DNA of 64,000 nucleotides from Duganella sp. BJB476 (GCF_003416895.1 NZ_QVIO01000002.1:682001-746000); one strand, 5' to 3'; shown: positions 52,993 to 63,498, counted from the first letter of the stretch. Notes: generated by a model from the sequence alone, not told the origin. Numbers and translations: made by a program.

Positions 52993-54206
52993 AGCACGCC
53001 GCCCTGCTTCAAGGCGACGATATCCTCGGCGCTGTAGCCCAGCGACTGCAAGACCTCGTCGTTATGCTGACCCAGCGCAGGGCCTATCCACTTGGTGTGG
53101 CCTGGCGTTGCCGACAGCTTGGGCGAGATCGCCGGCAGCTTGACCGGCGTGCCGTCGGCGAAGTGGTGCTGCTCGAACATCTCGCGGGCGACGAACTGCG
53201 GATCGACCATCATGTCGCGCACCGAGTAGATTTTCCCGGCCGGCACATCGGCCGCCTTCAGCACGGTCAGCGCGCTGTCGATGTCCTGGGTATCGCACCA
53301 GGCCTGGATCGCATCGTCGATCTCCTGCGTACGCGGCACACGGCCGTCGTTGCGTTCCAGCTGCGGATCGCCGGCCATGTCGATGCGGCCCATGGCCAGC
53401 ATCAGGCGCTTGAAGATCGCATCGCCATTGCCGGCGATGACGATGTTCTCGCCATCCCTGGTCGTGTAGGTGTTCGATGGCACGATGCCCGGCAACGCGC
53501 CGCCGGTACGCTCACGCACCACGCCCGCGTGGTCGAACTCCGGCACCAGCGATTCCATCAGGTTGAACACGGATTCGTACAAGGCCACGTCGACCATCTG
53601 GCCTTCGCCCTTGAGCTTGCCGCCGGTGGCGTCGCGGTGGCGCAGCGCCATCATCGCGCCGATCACCCCGTGCAGGGCCGCCACCGAATCACCGATCGAT
53701 ACGCCGACGCGCACCGGCGGACGGTCCGCATGGCCGGACACATAGCGCAGCCCGCCCATCGATTCGCCGATGGCGCCGAAGCCCGGCAGGTCCTTCATCG
53801 GCCCGGTCTGGCCAAAGCCCGACAGCCGCACCATGATGGTGGCGGGATTGACGGCCTTCAGCTGCTCGTAGCCGATGTCCCACTTCTCCAGCACGCCGGG
53901 GCGGTAGTTCTCGATGATGATGTCCGCTTCCAGCGCCAGCTGACGCGCGATGGCGCGGCCGCGCGCATCCTTCAGGTTCAGCGTCAGCGATTTCTTATTG
54001 CGCGACTGCACCGACCACCACAGCGACGTGCCGTCCTTCAGCACCCGCCATTTACGGATCGGATCGCCGCCATCGGGCGACTCGATCTTGATGACCTCGG
54101 CGCCGAACTCGCCCAGCATGCGCGCACAAAAAGGGCCCGCGATCAGCGTGCCCAGTTCCAGTACCTTGATGCCGGCCAGCGGGCCAGCGATGTTCTTGTC
54201 AGTCAT
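52989..54206 (-). CDS. Class III CoA-transferase (CaiB/BaiF family)
   Basis: The 405-residue protein opens with '[31 protein letters not shown]'. The likely catalytic Asp173 lies in '[12 protein letters not shown]', and the usual '[11 protein letters not shown]' motif follows the N-terminal lobe. It transfers CoA between carboxylic acids; the substrate is unknown. Its start overlaps the recR stop by 4 bp (ATGA), so it is translated at the end of the dnaX-ybaB-recR transcript. Its stop overlaps the end of the convergent FkbM gene. Confidence 0.92.
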   Translation of the reverse strand: MTDKNIAGPLAGIKVLELGTLIAGPFCARMLGEFGAEVIKIESPDGGDPIRKWRVLKDGTSLWWSVQSRNKKSLTLNLKDARGRAIARQLALEADIIIENYRPGVLEKWDIGYEQLKAVNPATIMVRLSGFGQTGPMKDLPGFGAIGESMGGLRYVSGHADRPPVRVGVSIGDSVAALHGVIGAMMALRHRDATGGKLKGEGQMVDVALYESVFNLMESLVPEFDHAGVVRERTGGALPGIVPSNTYTTRDGENIVIAGNGDAIFKRLMLAMGRIDMAGDPQLERNDGRVPRTQEIDDAIQAWCDTQDIDSALTVLKAADVPAGKIYSVRDMMVDPQFVAREMFEQHHFADGTPVKLPAISPKLSATPGHTKWIGPALGQHNDEVLQSLGYSAEDIVALKQGGVL

Positions 54207-54793
54207 GTCGCCCTTCGGTCCAGCATGGCGCGGGCGATGGTGCCCGCGTCCACGTACTCCAACTCGCCACCGACCGGCACGCCGCGCGCCAGCCGGCTCA
54301 CGCGCAGGCCGCGCGCCTTCAACATCTCGCTGATGTAGTGCGCGGTGGCTTCGCCTTCGTTGGTGAAATTAGTGGCCAGCACCACTTCCGTGACCAGGCC
54401 GTCGACCGCGCGCGCCACCAGTTTCTCCAAATGGATGTCCTTGGGGCCGATGCCGTCCAGCGGCGACAGGCGGCCCATCAGCACGAAGTACAGGCCCTTG
54501 TAGGTCAGGGTCTGCTCGATCATCAGCTGGTCGGCCGGCGTCTCCACCACGCACAGCAGGCGGCGGTCGCGCTGCTCGTCGTTGCAGGTGTCGCAGACGT
54601 CTTCCTCGGTGAAAGTATTGCACAGCGCGCAGTGATGCACGGCGCTCACCGCCTGGTGCAACGCGCGCGACAGCATGTCCGCACCTTCGCGGTCATGCTG
54701 GAGCAAGTGAAACGCCATCCGTTGCGCCGACTTGGGGCCGACGCCGGGCAGACGGCGCAACGCTTCCGTCAGAAATTCCAGCGATTTGGACAT
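54203..54793 (-). CDS. recR: Recombination protein RecR
   Basis: The 196-residue protein has the N-terminal helix-hairpin-helix ('[20 protein letters not shown]'), the four-Cys zinc finger '[16 protein letters not shown]' and a Toprim domain beginning '[16 protein letters not shown]'. RecR works with RecF and RecO to load RecA at gaps. It is 18 bp after ybaB and is coupled to a CoA-transferase downstream. Length is normal for the family. Confidence 0.97.
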   Translation of the reverse strand: MSKSLEFLTEALRRLPGVGPKSAQRMAFHLLQHDREGADMLSRALHQAVSAVHHCALCNTFTEEDVCDTCNDEQRDRRLLCVVETPADQLMIEQTLTYKGLYFVLMGRLSPLDGIGPKDIHLEKLVARAVDGLVTEVVLATNFTNEGEATAHYISEMLKARGLRVSRLARGVPVGGELEYVDAGTIARAMLDRRAT

Positions 54794-54811
54794 GGAGCTT
54801 TGCGGCAGCCC

Positions 54812-55138
54812 TTAGAAAGGCATCTTGAAGCCGGCCGGCAGGTTCATGCCGGAGGTCAGGCCGCCCAGCTTTTCGGCGGAGGTGGCTTCGGCTTTGCGCA
54901 CGGCGTCGTTAAAGGCGGCGGCGACCAGGTCTTCCAGCATGTCCTTGTCGTCGGCCAGCAGCGACGGGTCGATCGATACGCGCTTGACGTCGTTCTTGCA
55001 GGTCATGACGATCTTGACCAGGCCGGCGCCGGATTGGCCTTCGACTTCGATCAGGGCCAGCGCGTCCTGCGCCTTCTTCATGTTGTCCTGCATTGCTTGT
55101 GCTTGCTTCATCAAGCCGGCCAGTTGGTTCTTCATCAT
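54812..55138 (-). CDS. YbaB/EbfC nucleoid-associated protein
   Basis: The 108-residue protein begins '[28 protein letters not shown]' (a long helix) and contains '[24 protein letters not shown]', the DNA-binding-protein signature of YbaB. It lies between dnaX and recR, the conserved bacterial order. It binds DNA without strong sequence preference; its exact role is unsettled. Confidence 0.96.
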   Translation of the reverse strand: MMKNQLAGLMKQAQAMQDNMKKAQDALALIEVEGQSGAGLVKIVMTCKNDVKRVSIDPSLLADDKDMLEDLVAAAFNDAVRKAEATSAEKLGGLTSGMNLPAGFKMPF

Positions 55139-55175
55139 GATGGTGTTCTCCGTAGATTGAAAGTGAAAGATGTGA

Positions 55176-57749
55176 TCAGTTGGCCGCTGCGGACGCCAAG
55201 GCGGCGGGCGGCGGCGTGATGGAACCGGGCACGACCCAGGCGTCGAACTCGCGGATCATGCTGTTCACAAAGGAATCATTGGCGACGGTATCCTCGGCGG
55301 CGCGCTGGCAGGCTTCGCGGTGCGCCTGCGCTTCGGCGCTGGCGGTGTACCAGACGGCGCCCAGTTCGGTATCCACGCGCACCGGACGACCGAAGCGCTC
55401 GGTCAATGCGACCGTGAGCTTCTCGACGTTGCCGGGCGTGCGCCAGGTTTCGATCGGCACGCGGACGTTGAAGACCACGGCGTTGCCGTCCATGCGGCAT
55501 TCGATGAGTTCGGCCTGCATGGCCAGCTGCTGGGCCACGCCGCGCAACGGCAAGGCGGCGGCCACGGCCGGCCAGTTGCCGTCCCAGTTCAGTTCCGGCA
55601 CCGGTGTGATGACGTAGGCGTGCGGCGCCTTGGCCGGCGCAGGCGCGGCGCGGGCCGGCATGACGACGGCTTGCGCTTCGTCGGCGTAGGCCAACGGCGG
55701 CGGCGCCTGGTGGTGCGATGGCGCCTGCGACGACGTGTGCGACGCCGCCTGCGATGGGCTGTGCGACGGGCTATACGATGGCGGCTGCGAAGGCGCGTAG
55801 GCCTGGGCCGGCGCGGACTGTGCTACCGCGCTATCGTCGGAAAATTCAGTGACCCAGGGTGGTAGGTCATCCTCTTCGTCTGCCTGCTGCTGGGCAGGCT
55901 TGGCAGCGGGCGCGGCTTGCGGCGCGACCTGCTGCGGCGCCACCTGGCGTACCGGCGCTTCCAGCACAGCCGCTTGCGCATCGCCGCCCATGGTCGTTTC
56001 CGGAGGCATGTCTTCCCAAGGAGCGGGACGCGACGGCGCGACCGCAACCGGCGCGGCAGGCGGCGTGTACGCAGCGCTCGGCGCCTGCGATTGCGGTGGC
56101 GCGGATGGCGCTGCACTCGGTGCTGCGCCAAACGATGGCGCCGGCGATGGCTCGGCAGCAGGTGCTGGGGCGGTCGCAGCCGGCGCAGCGCCTGCCGACG
56201 ACGAGCGCCCACCCGGCTTGGAGGCCGCACGGGCTGCTTCGAGGGCGGCGTTGATGGCCGCACGCGCTGGACTCATAGGCCCAGCTGGTGCCGTTGGTGC
56301 CGCTGGCGCGGCAGCAACCGGCGCAGGCGCGGGGGCCACATTCGCGGCCGGCGCAGCGACAGGCGCGACAACCGGCGCCGGTGCTGGTGGTGCAATCGGT
56401 GCAGAAGACATCGCATTGGCAGACGGGGTCTGCGCGGCCGGAGCCGCAAACGCCGCAGCAGCAGGCGCCTCGGCGCGCGCCATCGCGGCCGCAGCACCGG
56501 CGACCACCGCAGCCGGCGTCACACTGGCATGGCTGGCCTGCATGTGCGCAGCCGCGCGTGCAGGCGGCGCCGCTGCGGCGCGTGCCGCAGCCACCGCCGC
56601 CGGACGCGACATCGCCGGCGCCGCAGCCGGTTGTCCTTCAGCCCCGCCTACGCCGGGCCGAAAGGCCAGCATGCGCAGCAAGGTCATCGAGAAGCCCGCA
56701 TATTCGTCCGGCGCCAGGCCCAATTCATTGCGTCCGTGGACGGCGATCTGATAATACAGCTGCACCTCTTCCGCATCGAAGGCGGCGGCCAGGCGCACGA
56801 TATCGGCGTACTCCGGCAAATCTTCCGGCAAGGCGGCCGGCACCGTCTGCGCCAGCGCGATCCGGTGCAGCAAGGTGCCCAGGTCCTGCAAAGCGCCGTT
56901 GTACGACAGGCTGCGCGTGGCCATCTCGTCGGCCACGGCCAGCAGATCCGCGCCATCCTGCGCGGCCAGCGCATCGAGCAGGCGGATCAGGTAAGACTGG
57001 TCCAGCGCACCCAGCATGCCCTGCACCGCATCCAGCGTCACCGCGCCGGCGGCGTAGGCGATCGCCTGATCGGTCAGCGACAGCGCATCGCGCATCGAAC
57101 CGTGCGCACCGGCTGCCAACAGACGCAGGGCCGGCGCCTCAAAGGTGATGCCCTCCTGCCCCAGGATATTATCCAGATGGCCGATGATATGACCTGGCGG
57201 CATCTGCTTCAGATTGAACTGCAGGCAGCGCGACAGCACCGTCACCGGAATCTTCTGCGGATCGGTGGTGGCCAGGATGAACTTGACGTGCTCCGGCGGC
57301 TCCTCCAGCGTCTTCAGCATCGAGTTGAAGGCGTGGTTGGTCAGCATGTGCACCTCATCGATCATATAGACCTTGAAGCGCGCATTGCTCGGCGCGTAGA
57401 CCGCCTGCTCCAGCAGCTGCGCCATCTCGTCGACGCCGCGATTGGACGCCGCATCCATCTCGATATAGTCGACAAAGCGGCCGGCATCGATCGCGGTGCA
57501 CGCTTCGCACACGCCACACGGGGTCGGCGTGATGCCGCCGGTGCCGTCCGGGCCGATGCAATTGAGCGATTTGGCCAGGATGCGCGACAAGGTGGTCTTG
57601 CCGACCCCGCGCGTTCCGGTGAACAGATAGGCGTGGTGCAGGCGACCGCTGTGCAAGGCATGCGTGAGCGCGCGCACGACGTGCTCCTGGCCGACGAGCG
57701 TTTCGAAATTCTTGGGGCGGTATTTACGGGCGAGGACTTGATAGGACAT
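55176..57749 (-). CDS. dnaX: DNA polymerase III subunit tau (DnaX)
   Basis: The 857-residue protein has Walker A '[11 protein letters not shown]' (45-55), the zinc site around 'CIGPDG...[11 protein letters not shown]', the '[23 protein letters not shown]' DEAH-like box and sensor 1 ('[11 protein letters not shown]'). Domain III ends near residue 375. A very Ala/Pro/Gln-rich linker (about 375-730) precedes the C-terminal alpha-binding region. It is the clamp-loader ATPase and replisome organiser. I saw no clear A-rich slippery heptamer for a gamma-type frameshift, so production of a short form is not supported. Confidence 0.96.
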   Translation of the reverse strand: MSYQVLARKYRPKNFETLVGQEHVVRALTHALHSGRLHHAYLFTGTRGVGKTTLSRILAKSLNCIGPDGTGGITPTPCGVCEACTAIDAGRFVDYIEMDAASNRGVDEMAQLLEQAVYAPSNARFKVYMIDEVHMLTNHAFNSMLKTLEEPPEHVKFILATTDPQKIPVTVLSRCLQFNLKQMPPGHIIGHLDNILGQEGITFEAPALRLLAAGAHGSMRDALSLTDQAIAYAAGAVTLDAVQGMLGALDQSYLIRLLDALAAQDGADLLAVADEMATRSLSYNGALQDLGTLLHRIALAQTVPAALPEDLPEYADIVRLAAAFDAEEVQLYYQIAVHGRNELGLAPDEYAGFSMTLLRMLAFRPGVGGAEGQPAAAPAMSRPAAVAAARAAAAPPARAAAHMQASHASVTPAAVVAGAAAAMARAEAPAAAAFAAPAAQTPSANAMSSAPIAPPAPAPVVAPVAAPAANVAPAPAPVAAAPAAPTAPAGPMSPARAAINAALEAARAASKPGGRSSSAGAAPAATAPAPAAEPSPAPSFGAAPSAAPSAPPQSQAPSAAYTPPAAPVAVAPSRPAPWEDMPPETTMGGDAQAAVLEAPVRQVAPQQVAPQAAPAAKPAQQQADEEDDLPPWVTEFSDDSAVAQSAPAQAYAPSQPPSYSPSHSPSQAASHTSSQAPSHHQAPPPLAYADEAQAVVMPARAAPAPAKAPHAYVITPVPELNWDGNWPAVAAALPLRGVAQQLAMQAELIECRMDGNAVVFNVRVPIETWRTPGNVEKLTVALTERFGRPVRVDTELGAVWYTASAEAQAHREACQRAAEDTVANDSFVNSMIREFDAWVVPGSITPPPAALASAAAN

Positions 57750-57911
57750 GCTGGGATTTTACCGTAGATAGCGGGTGCAAAGGGCCTATCCTGCTCAGCT
57801 AATAAGATGCGGCGCAGGGTCGCCAAAACGGCAATTGTAACAAGGCGTGGCCGGATTTGGTAATCGGGGCGGGCTCCCCTACAATGTGTTTTTCTTTTAA
57901 CATGAAAATAT

Positions 57912-58565
57912 ATGAAAAAACTCGCCCTGCTGCCGTTGCTGTTGCTGTCCCTCGCCGCCCACGCCGACGAACGCGAATGGGTGCCATATAAGAAGCTGGT
58001 GGAGGATACGCGCATCGACCGTTTCTACGCCCTGCCCGCAGCGGAGCGCGACAAGCTCAGCGTTTTCCTGGCCATCAAGCCCAAAAACAAGAACTACAAG
58101 CCATCCGATGTCGTGCTGACGGTGGTCCATGGCAGCGAACGTCAACAGCTGCCGCCGCTGTCGACCGACTTCCGCATGGCCCTGGTACCGAATCCCAAGT
58201 GGATGACCGACGACACCAAGATCATGACCAGCCTGCCGAAAGAAGAAAAATCGGCGGTCGCGCTGGAAGTGCTGGCGCTGCTGCCGGAGGGTACGCAGTG
58301 GAACTACGCGCAAGTCATGGGCAGCATCGGCCAGATGAACGCCGGCATCAAGAAGGTCGCAGGGGCCATGAGCATGTTCGTGCCGAACGTTAAGACGGTG
58401 GTGTTCAAGTTCAGCAAGCCGGCGCAGCTGAAGGTGGGCGCCACGGCCTACAACACGGATGCGAAGAACCTGATCAAGCTCAAGCCTGACGCCGCGCTGC
58501 TGAAGGAGAACCCGCTGATGGTGGCGTCGGAACGGCCGCTGGAAGCGGCGCTGGATGACGAATAA
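57912..58565 (+). CDS. Secreted DUF2987-like protein
   Basis: The 217-residue protein has a signal peptide of about 18 residues ('LLSLAAHA') and is probably periplasmic. The mature part starts 'DEREWVPYKKLVEDTRIDRFY', which resembles DUF2987 proteins. No catalytic motif is apparent. It is divergent from dnaX and convergent with ffs, with a shared terminator. Confidence 0.7.
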   Translation: MKKLALLPLLLLSLAAHADEREWVPYKKLVEDTRIDRFYALPAAERDKLSVFLAIKPKNKNYKPSDVVLTVVHGSERQQLPPLSTDFRMALVPNPKWMTDDTKIMTSLPKEEKSAVALEVLALLPEGTQWNYAQVMGSIGQMNAGIKKVAGAMSMFVPNVKTVVFKFSKPAQLKVGATAYNTDAKNLIKLKPDAALLKENPLMVASERPLEAALDDE

Positions 58566-58579
58566 CTGAGTGGACCAAT

Positions 58580-58609
58580 AAAAAAAGCTGCCAATGGCAG
58601 CTTTTTTAA
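58580..58609. terminator. Bidirectional terminator between DUF2987-like gene and ffs
   Basis: GCTGCC/GGCAGC stems are flanked by A7 and T6 with a 3-nt loop. It suits both the plus-strand gene ending at 58565 and the minus-strand 4.5S RNA ending near 58622. Confidence 0.88.
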
Positions 58610-58621
58610 TATCCCGAAGGA

Positions 58622-58717
58622 GGCGAGCCTGATCTGCGGCACTTATGGTTAATAGCCGTGGCTGCTTCGTTCCCGACCTGACCAGGTTAGCCATGCCACA
58701 ATGCGCAGGGGCCCGCC
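58622..58717 (-). ncRNA. ffs: 4.5S RNA, small bacterial signal recognition particle RNA
   Basis: The minus strand contains the conserved SRP RNA apex CTGGTCAGGTCGGGAACGAAGCAGCC with the GGGA-type tetraloop-like turn. The 5' GGCGGGCC pairs with the 3' GGCTCGCC to close the hairpin. Ends are estimated from this pairing (about 96 nt). It binds Ffh to target membrane proteins. A TATAAT box lies just upstream and a terminator just downstream. Confidence 0.93.
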
Positions 58718-58724
58718 GGGATCA

Positions 58725-58754
58725 ATTATAACCTACAGCCCCAACTCCTGCCAA
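58725..58754 (-). promoter_or_regulatory. Sigma-70 promoter of ffs
   Basis: On the minus strand, TTGGCA (58754-58749) and TATAAT (58730-58725) are separated by 18 bp, with the RNA start 7-8 bp further on. The -35 box lies inside the ubiD 3' end. Confidence 0.7.
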
Positions 58755-60217
58755 ATCTGATCCACCCGTGCCTTCACTTCGGGCGTCATGCTGATCGTGG
58801 TGCCCCACTCGCGCGTAGTTTCGCCCGGCCACTTGTTGGTGGCGTCGATGCCCATCTTGCTGCCCAGGCCACTCACCGGCGAGGCGAAGTCCAGGTAATC
58901 GATCGGCGTGTTATCGACCAGCGTGGTGTCACGGGTCGGATCGACGCGGGTCGTGATGGCCCAGATCACTTCGTTCCAGTCGCGGATGTTCACGTCCTCG
59001 TCCACCACCACGATGAACTTGGTGTACATGAACTGGCGCAGGAAGCTCCACACGCCGAACATCACGCGCTTGGCGTGGCCGGCGTACTGCTTCTTGATCT
59101 GCACCACCGCCATGCGGTAGCTGCAGCCCTCGGCCGGCAAGTGGAAATCGGTGATCTCCGAAAACTGCTTTTGCAGCAGCGGCACGAACACCTCGTTCAG
59201 CGCCAGGCCCAGGATGGCCGGCTCGTCGGGCGGCTTGCCGGTATAGGTGGAGTGGTAGATAGGATCGCGGCGCATCGTGATGCGGTCGATGGTGAACACC
59301 GGGAACGAGTCCTGCTCGTTATAGTAGCCGGTGTGGTCGCCGTACGGGCCTTCCAGCGCATGCTCGTAGCCGCTCGGATGGTTTTCGTCAGGATAGATAT
59401 GGCCTTCCAGCACAATCTCCGCCGACGCCGGCACGCGCAGCTCGCTGCCGATGGCCTTGACCAGCTCGGTGCGGCTGCCACGCAGCAGGCCGGCGAACTG
59501 GTATTCGGACAGGCTGTCCGGCACCGGCGTCACCGCGCCTAATATAGTGGCGGGATCGGCGCCCAGCGCCACGCAGATCGGATAGGGCTGACCCTTGCTC
59601 TGTATGGCGTGCTCGCGGAAGTCCAGCGCGCCGCCGCGGTGCGCCAACCAGCGCATGATGACCTTGTTCGGCCCCAACACCTGCTGACGATAAATGCCGA
59701 GATTCTGGCGCTTCTTATTAGGACCCTTGGTAATCACCAGGCCCCAGGTAATCAAAGGCGCGACATCGCCCGGCCAGCAATGCTGGATCGGCAATTTCGA
59801 CAGGTCGACATCGGCGCCCTCCCACACGATCTCCTGGCACGGCGCGCCGCGCAACTCCTTGGGCGCCATGTCCCACACGGCCTTCACCAGCGAGCCCATG
59901 CCCATCAGGTCCTTGAAGCCCTTCGGCGGTTCCGGCTCCTTCAGGCGCGCCAGCACGTGGCCGATCTTGCGCAGCTCGCTGACGCTGTCGGCGCCCATGC
60001 CCAGCGCCACGCGGCGCTCGGTGCCGAACAGATTGCCCAGCACCGGCATGCTGTGTCCGGTCGGATTTTGGAACAGCAAAGCCGGGCCGGCGGCCCGCAA
60101 AGTGCGGTCGCAGACCTCGGTCATCTCCAAATATGGTGAAACGGGCACCAAAATGGGCTTAAGTTCGCCCATCCGTTGCAGTTGAGAAATAAAATCTCGC
60201 AAATCAGAATATTTCAT
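58733..60217 (-). CDS. ubiD: 4-hydroxy-3-polyprenylbenzoate decarboxylase UbiD
   Basis: The 494-residue enzyme opens '[20 protein letters not shown]', almost as in E. coli UbiD. It keeps '[25 protein letters not shown]' and the region around '[24 protein letters not shown]', which supplies prFMN-binding and catalytic Arg/Glu residues. It removes the carboxyl group in ubiquinone synthesis using prenylated FMN (supplied by UbiX, not in the window). It is a single gene with normal length. Confidence 0.97.
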   Translation of the reverse strand: MKYSDLRDFISQLQRMGELKPILVPVSPYLEMTEVCDRTLRAAGPALLFQNPTGHSMPVLGNLFGTERRVALGMGADSVSELRKIGHVLARLKEPEPPKGFKDLMGMGSLVKAVWDMAPKELRGAPCQEIVWEGADVDLSKLPIQHCWPGDVAPLITWGLVITKGPNKKRQNLGIYRQQVLGPNKVIMRWLAHRGGALDFREHAIQSKGQPYPICVALGADPATILGAVTPVPDSLSEYQFAGLLRGSRTELVKAIGSELRVPASAEIVLEGHIYPDENHPSGYEHALEGPYGDHTGYYNEQDSFPVFTIDRITMRRDPIYHSTYTGKPPDEPAILGLALNEVFVPLLQKQFSEITDFHLPAEGCSYRMAVVQIKKQYAGHAKRVMFGVWSFLRQFMYTKFIVVVDEDVNIRDWNEVIWAITTRVDPTRDTTLVDNTPIDYLDFASPVSGLGSKMGIDATNKWPGETTREWGTTISMTPEVKARVDQIWQELGL

Positions 60218-60710
60218 CGTTTTTTAATTTTTTCTTACAACGCAGCATACTGTTTAAAAAGACAGGTCAAGTAGTTGATTTTATTGGTTTTAGCCGCAAT
60301 ACAAGCAAAAAAGTAAGATTTAAAAGTTATAGCTTCGCTTGGCGTTAGTATTGACTTGATATAAAACGGCTTCTACAATTTGCCCTACTTGAAGAGAACA
60401 CGGTTCAGCACGGGATATCCCGGAAACGCGGACCACATAAATGTGTTGCTTATTCATTCACGGAGTCGGGGCTCCACATGACATTTTAAGGAGTGTTTTC
60501 AAAAGGCGTCTGCCTTACCCCCGAAAGAAGTTGTATTGCGACTGATCGAATACCACAGGGAAACATCAGCTCTAGCAAGCAATGACGGCGTCCAACGCGC
60601 GCTCCCAGCGGCGACGGACGATGATATTTCTGATGCACGGCATTAGCACCCGGTTAGCTGCGTTCGACGCTGGCGGGGACCCGCTTTTACGGACATTCCA
60701 GGGGAATTCT
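60218..60710 (+). promoter_or_regulatory. 493-bp gap with promoter and long 5' leader of the transglycosylase gene
   Basis: A strong sigma-70-like promoter is visible: TTGACT at 60351-60356, 17-bp spacer, TACAAT at 60374-60379. Transcription from about 60386 would give a leader of about 325 nt before the ATG at 60711. The leader has small hairpins (CACAT/ATGTG near 60438, GGAG/CTCC near 60464, AAGGC/GCCTT near 60504). A frame open from 60582 lacks a ribosome binding site. The first about 130 bp is AT-rich and should hold the ubiD promoter. Confidence 0.6.
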
Positions 60711-61601
60711 ATGAACAATCGTTTTATCGGTGCAACGCAGTTTGCCCGCACCATGGCTCGCCAGCCAGCAGCGTGGATTTCCACGACTCGCGTTTCGGCA
60801 AAGGGCGTGTTGACCACCGCCCAGCACACTCTGACCATTCTGGGTGTGACCGCTTTAGTAGTGATGGCAGTACTGTTTGTCCGTCCCGACCTGGCCAAGG
60901 CATTGAGCAACAGCCTGAACCACGAACCGGAAATCGAAGCCGTTGCCGTCGTGGCGCCGCCGCTGTCGGCCCTGATGGAAACCCCGGCTTCCACCCCGGC
61001 CGCCAGCACCGCACCGCTGACCGCCGAAGAACGAGCCCTGCTGGGCACGCAGAAGCAGCAGCAATGGGTCACCTCCTGGCTGTCCAAGCGTTACCGTATC
61101 GCCGGCGACGCCGCCAACATGCTGGTATCGACCGCCTACCTGACCGCGCGCGAGATCAAGCTCGATCCGCTGCTGATCCTGTCGGTGATGGCGATTGAAT
61201 CGGGGCTCAATCCGTTCGCGGAAAGCCCGGTCGGCGCGCAAGGCCTGATGCAGGTGATGTCGAAAATTCATCATGACAAGTTCCAGGAAATGGGCGGCCT
61301 GCAAGCGGCGCTCAATCCAGTGGCCAACATCCGTGTCGGCTCGCTGATCCTGAAGGATTACGTGACCCGCGGCGGCTCCATCGAAGCCGGCCTGAAGATC
61401 TATGTCGGCGCTGCGGCGTTCGAGCATGACGACGGCTACGGTTCGAAGGTGATGAACGAAATGCGTCTGCTGAAGCAGGTTTCCGCAGGCAAGAAGGTGC
61501 CTACCTTTACCCCGACCATGGCTGCGGCGCCTGCCAAGCCTACCCCGCCAGTGGCAACGGCAGAGAAATCGGTCAGCGGCACCCAGATCGCCGGCCTCTG
61601 A
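60711..61601 (+). CDS. Membrane-anchored lytic transglycosylase (SLT domain)
   Basis: The 296-residue protein is placed at 60711, after AGGGGAA. A TM anchor at about residues 42-62 puts the rest in the periplasm. The SLT domain (about 125-250) has the catalytic Glu in 'AIESGLNPFAESPVGAQGLMQVM', the family signature. It should cleave peptidoglycan glycan strands to anhydro-muropeptides. The C-terminal 40 residues are Pro/Ala/Thr-rich. It has its own promoter, a long leader and a strong terminator. Confidence 0.92.
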   Translation: MNNRFIGATQFARTMARQPAAWISTTRVSAKGVLTTAQHTLTILGVTALVVMAVLFVRPDLAKALSNSLNHEPEIEAVAVVAPPLSALMETPASTPAASTAPLTAEERALLGTQKQQQWVTSWLSKRYRIAGDAANMLVSTAYLTAREIKLDPLLILSVMAIESGLNPFAESPVGAQGLMQVMSKIHHDKFQEMGGLQAALNPVANIRVGSLILKDYVTRGGSIEAGLKIYVGAAAFEHDDGYGSKVMNEMRLLKQVSAGKKVPTFTPTMAAAPAKPTPPVATAEKSVSGTQIAGL

Positions 61602-61622
61602 TTTCATAGCCTCAAAACGATT

Positions 61623-61648
61623 AAGCCACCTCGCGAGGTGGCTTTTTT
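61623..61648 (+). terminator. Terminator of the transglycosylase gene
   Basis: The 22-bp perfect palindrome AAGCCACCTCGCGAGGTGGCTT is followed by more T residues, 21 bp after the stop. Confidence 0.92.
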
Positions 61649-61660
61649 ACGCCTGGACAA

Positions 61661-62254
61661 TCAGCGCGGGCAGGTGCCGACCTTGGTTTTAACGCCGTCC
61701 CGGAATGGATCGCGCCCACCGGTCAGCGCATTGGACTCCATCACCGCGCAATAACTGCCGCCGCCCGAGCGTACGCGCGTCATCAGCCGGCCATCGGGCG
61801 TGGTGAAATTCTCGAGCGTGGTGCCGTTGTCGCCGGCATAGGCGCCGCCCAGCTTGGCTGCCAGCGCGGTCGTGTTGTTGGCGATCTTTTTGTCGTGTGG
61901 ATTCCAGGCTTCCTTGCGCAACTGCCGGTCGGCTGCGGCGGCGCTTTTGAGCGAACGCTGCAGCAGATCCTCGGCCGGCTTGTCAGGCGGCTGCGCGAAC
62001 GGATCCGGCGGCGGTGTGGCCTGCGTGATGGCTTGCGGGGCTTGCGGTTGCTGAATCGGCTGCTGAATCGGCTCCGGCGCGGACGGCAGCAGCGTCATGC
62101 GCGGTGCGGCCGGCTCGCGGATGGGTTTGGGCTGTGCCGCAGCCTTGGGCGCCGGCGGCTTCAGCGGCGCCAGGATGTACGTGATGGCCTCATGGCGGCC
62201 CACAGATGCCGCCAGAGGCCGCTCAGGCGTGCGCCAGCCGATAAACGCCAGCAA
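61661..62254 (-). CDS. Proline-rich membrane-anchored protein, unknown function; start uncertain
   Basis: The protein has at least 197 residues. A Pro/Gln/Ala-rich linker (about 30-95) precedes a charged C-terminal domain with 'TPDGRLMTRVRSGGGSYCAVMES' and a final 'GTCPR', whose two cysteines may form a disulfide. The TTG at 62254 splits an evident TM segment: the same frame continues upstream ('RRRGWLALIAGAH...') to an in-frame TAA at 62353-62351 with no ATG, GTG or TTG. So the true start is either a rare codon or the gene is damaged. The layout is TonB-like in outline, but no TonB motif is seen. Confidence 0.6.
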   Translation of the reverse strand: MLAFIGWRTPERPLAASVGRHEAITYILAPLKPPAPKAAAQPKPIREPAAPRMTLLPSAPEPIQQPIQQPQAPQAITQATPPPDPFAQPPDKPAEDLLQRSLKSAAAADRQLRKEAWNPHDKKIANNTTALAAKLGGAYAGDNGTTLENFTTPDGRLMTRVRSGGGSYCAVMESNALTGGRDPFRDGVKTKVGTCPR

Positions 62255-62396
62255 ATGCGCGCCGGCGATCAGCGCCAGCCAGCCACGGCGACGCCAGGCC
62301 GGCGCCCGGTTCAGGGTATGCAGTTCGATGATGCGCCCTCGACATTGATTTTAAGTCAACGGATTCTGCGGCGCAGTCCCCTCCCCGTCAAACCCA

Positions 62397-62434
62397 AATA
62401 AAAAAAAGCCACCACAAGATACCTTGGGTGGCTT
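62397..62434 (-). terminator. Terminator of the ribB(A)-ribH-nusB operon
   Basis: AAGCCACC pairs with GGTGGCTT across a 13-nt loop; on the minus strand the stem is followed by TTTTTT. It lies 21 bp after the nusB stop. Confidence 0.85.
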
Positions 62435-62454
62435 CTGACAGTACCAGACGCTGC

Positions 62455-62925
62455 TTAGCGTTTTTTGTCGGCGGCGACTTCGTCCGGGCGAACCTTGGCG
62501 GCCAGCTTGTCCAGCACGCCGTTGACGTATTTGTGGCCGTCGATACCGCCGAAGGACTTGGTCAGCTCGACCGCTTCGTTGATGACGACGCGGTACGGGA
62601 TTTCCAGGTTGTTCTTCAGTTCGAACGCACCGATCAGCAGCACTGCGTGCTCGATCGGCGACAGCTCGCCCACGCCGCGGTCGACCAGCGGCGCGAAGCT
62701 TTCGCGCAGCGCTACCGAATCCTTGATCGCGCCGTACAGCAGCACCGTGAAGTGGTCGCCGTCGGCCTTGTCGAAGCCGTGCGCGGCGCGGATGTTGTTG
62801 ACCACGGTGGATGCGTCTTCATTGTTCAGCAGCCACTGATACAAACCCTGCAACGCAAACTCACGCGCGCGGTGGCGCGGCGTACGGTTCTTGCTAGGGT
62901 TGGCGTGCAAAATTTTATCTGTCAT
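62455..62925 (-). CDS. nusB: Transcription antitermination factor NusB
   Basis: The 156-residue protein has the all-helical NusB fold: 'RHRAREFALQGLYQWLLN' at the N-terminus, 'VGELSPIEHAVLLIGAFEL' and 'IPYRVVINEAVELTKSFGG' further on. With NusE it binds boxA in rRNA leaders. It is the last gene of the riboflavin operon here, the common proteobacterial order after ribH. Confidence 0.97.
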   Translation of the reverse strand: MTDKILHANPSKNRTPRHRAREFALQGLYQWLLNNEDASTVVNNIRAAHGFDKADGDHFTVLLYGAIKDSVALRESFAPLVDRGVGELSPIEHAVLLIGAFELKNNLEIPYRVVINEAVELTKSFGGIDGHKYVNGVLDKLAAKVRPDEVAADKKR

Positions 62926-63009
62926 GGTTATACCTGTTCTTAAATACTTACAAAATCCGGCTCAGTGCGCCGGCGCATACCGGCACACTGCGCCGTTTCC
63001 TACCTGTTC

Positions 63010-63498
63010 TTACTCGTCGTCGCCCTGGTCCTGGCTCAGCTCTTCCAACGCGATGGTCAGATTGGCCATCTCCACCGCCACGCGCGCCGCATCGGCGCCC
63101 TTGACGGCCATGCGGGCTTCGGCCTGCTCGTCGTTCTCGGTGGTCAGGATCGCGTTAGCGATAGGAATACCATAATCCAGGCCGATGCGGGTGATGCCGG
63201 CGCCCGATTCGTTCGAGACCAGCTCGAAGTGGTAGGTTTCGCCACGGATCACCGCGCCCAGCGCGATCAGCGCGTCGAATTGCTGCGACTCGGCCATCTT
63301 CTGCAGCACCAGCGGCACTTCCAGCGCGCCCGGCACGGCCACGTGCAGCACGTCTTCGTCGGCCACGCCCAAGTGCTTCAGTTCCGCCAGGCAGGACGCC
63401 AGCAGGCCGTGGCAGACATCTTCGTTAAAACGGGCTTGAACGATGCCGATGCGCAGACCGTCGCCGGACAAATTGGTTTCGTAGCTTCCTACAGTCAT
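63010..63498 (-). CDS. ribH: 6,7-dimethyl-8-ribityllumazine synthase
   Basis: The 162-residue protein has '[15 protein letters not shown]', '[16 protein letters not shown]' and '[19 protein letters not shown]', the substrate-binding segments of lumazine synthase; the catalytic His is in 'RGETYHFE'. It condenses the 4-carbon product of RibB with the pyrimidine intermediate. It lies 26 bp after the ribB(A) gene and 84 bp before nusB. Confidence 0.97.
   Translation of the reverse strand: MTVGSYETNLSGDGLRIGIVQARFNEDVCHGLLASCLAELKHLGVADEDVLHVAVPGALEVPLVLQKMAESQQFDALIALGAVIRGETYHFELVSNESGAGITRIGLDYGIPIANAILTTENDEQAEARMAVKGADAARVAVEMANLTIALEELSQDQGDDE

Noticed and set aside
55176..57749. Programmed frameshift in dnaX giving gamma
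   Set aside because: I looked for an A-AAA-AAG type slippery site followed by a stem and did not see one.
55917..57767. 616-codon plus-strand open frame opposite dnaX
   Set aside because: Arg-rich shadow of the dnaX Ala/Pro linker and core.
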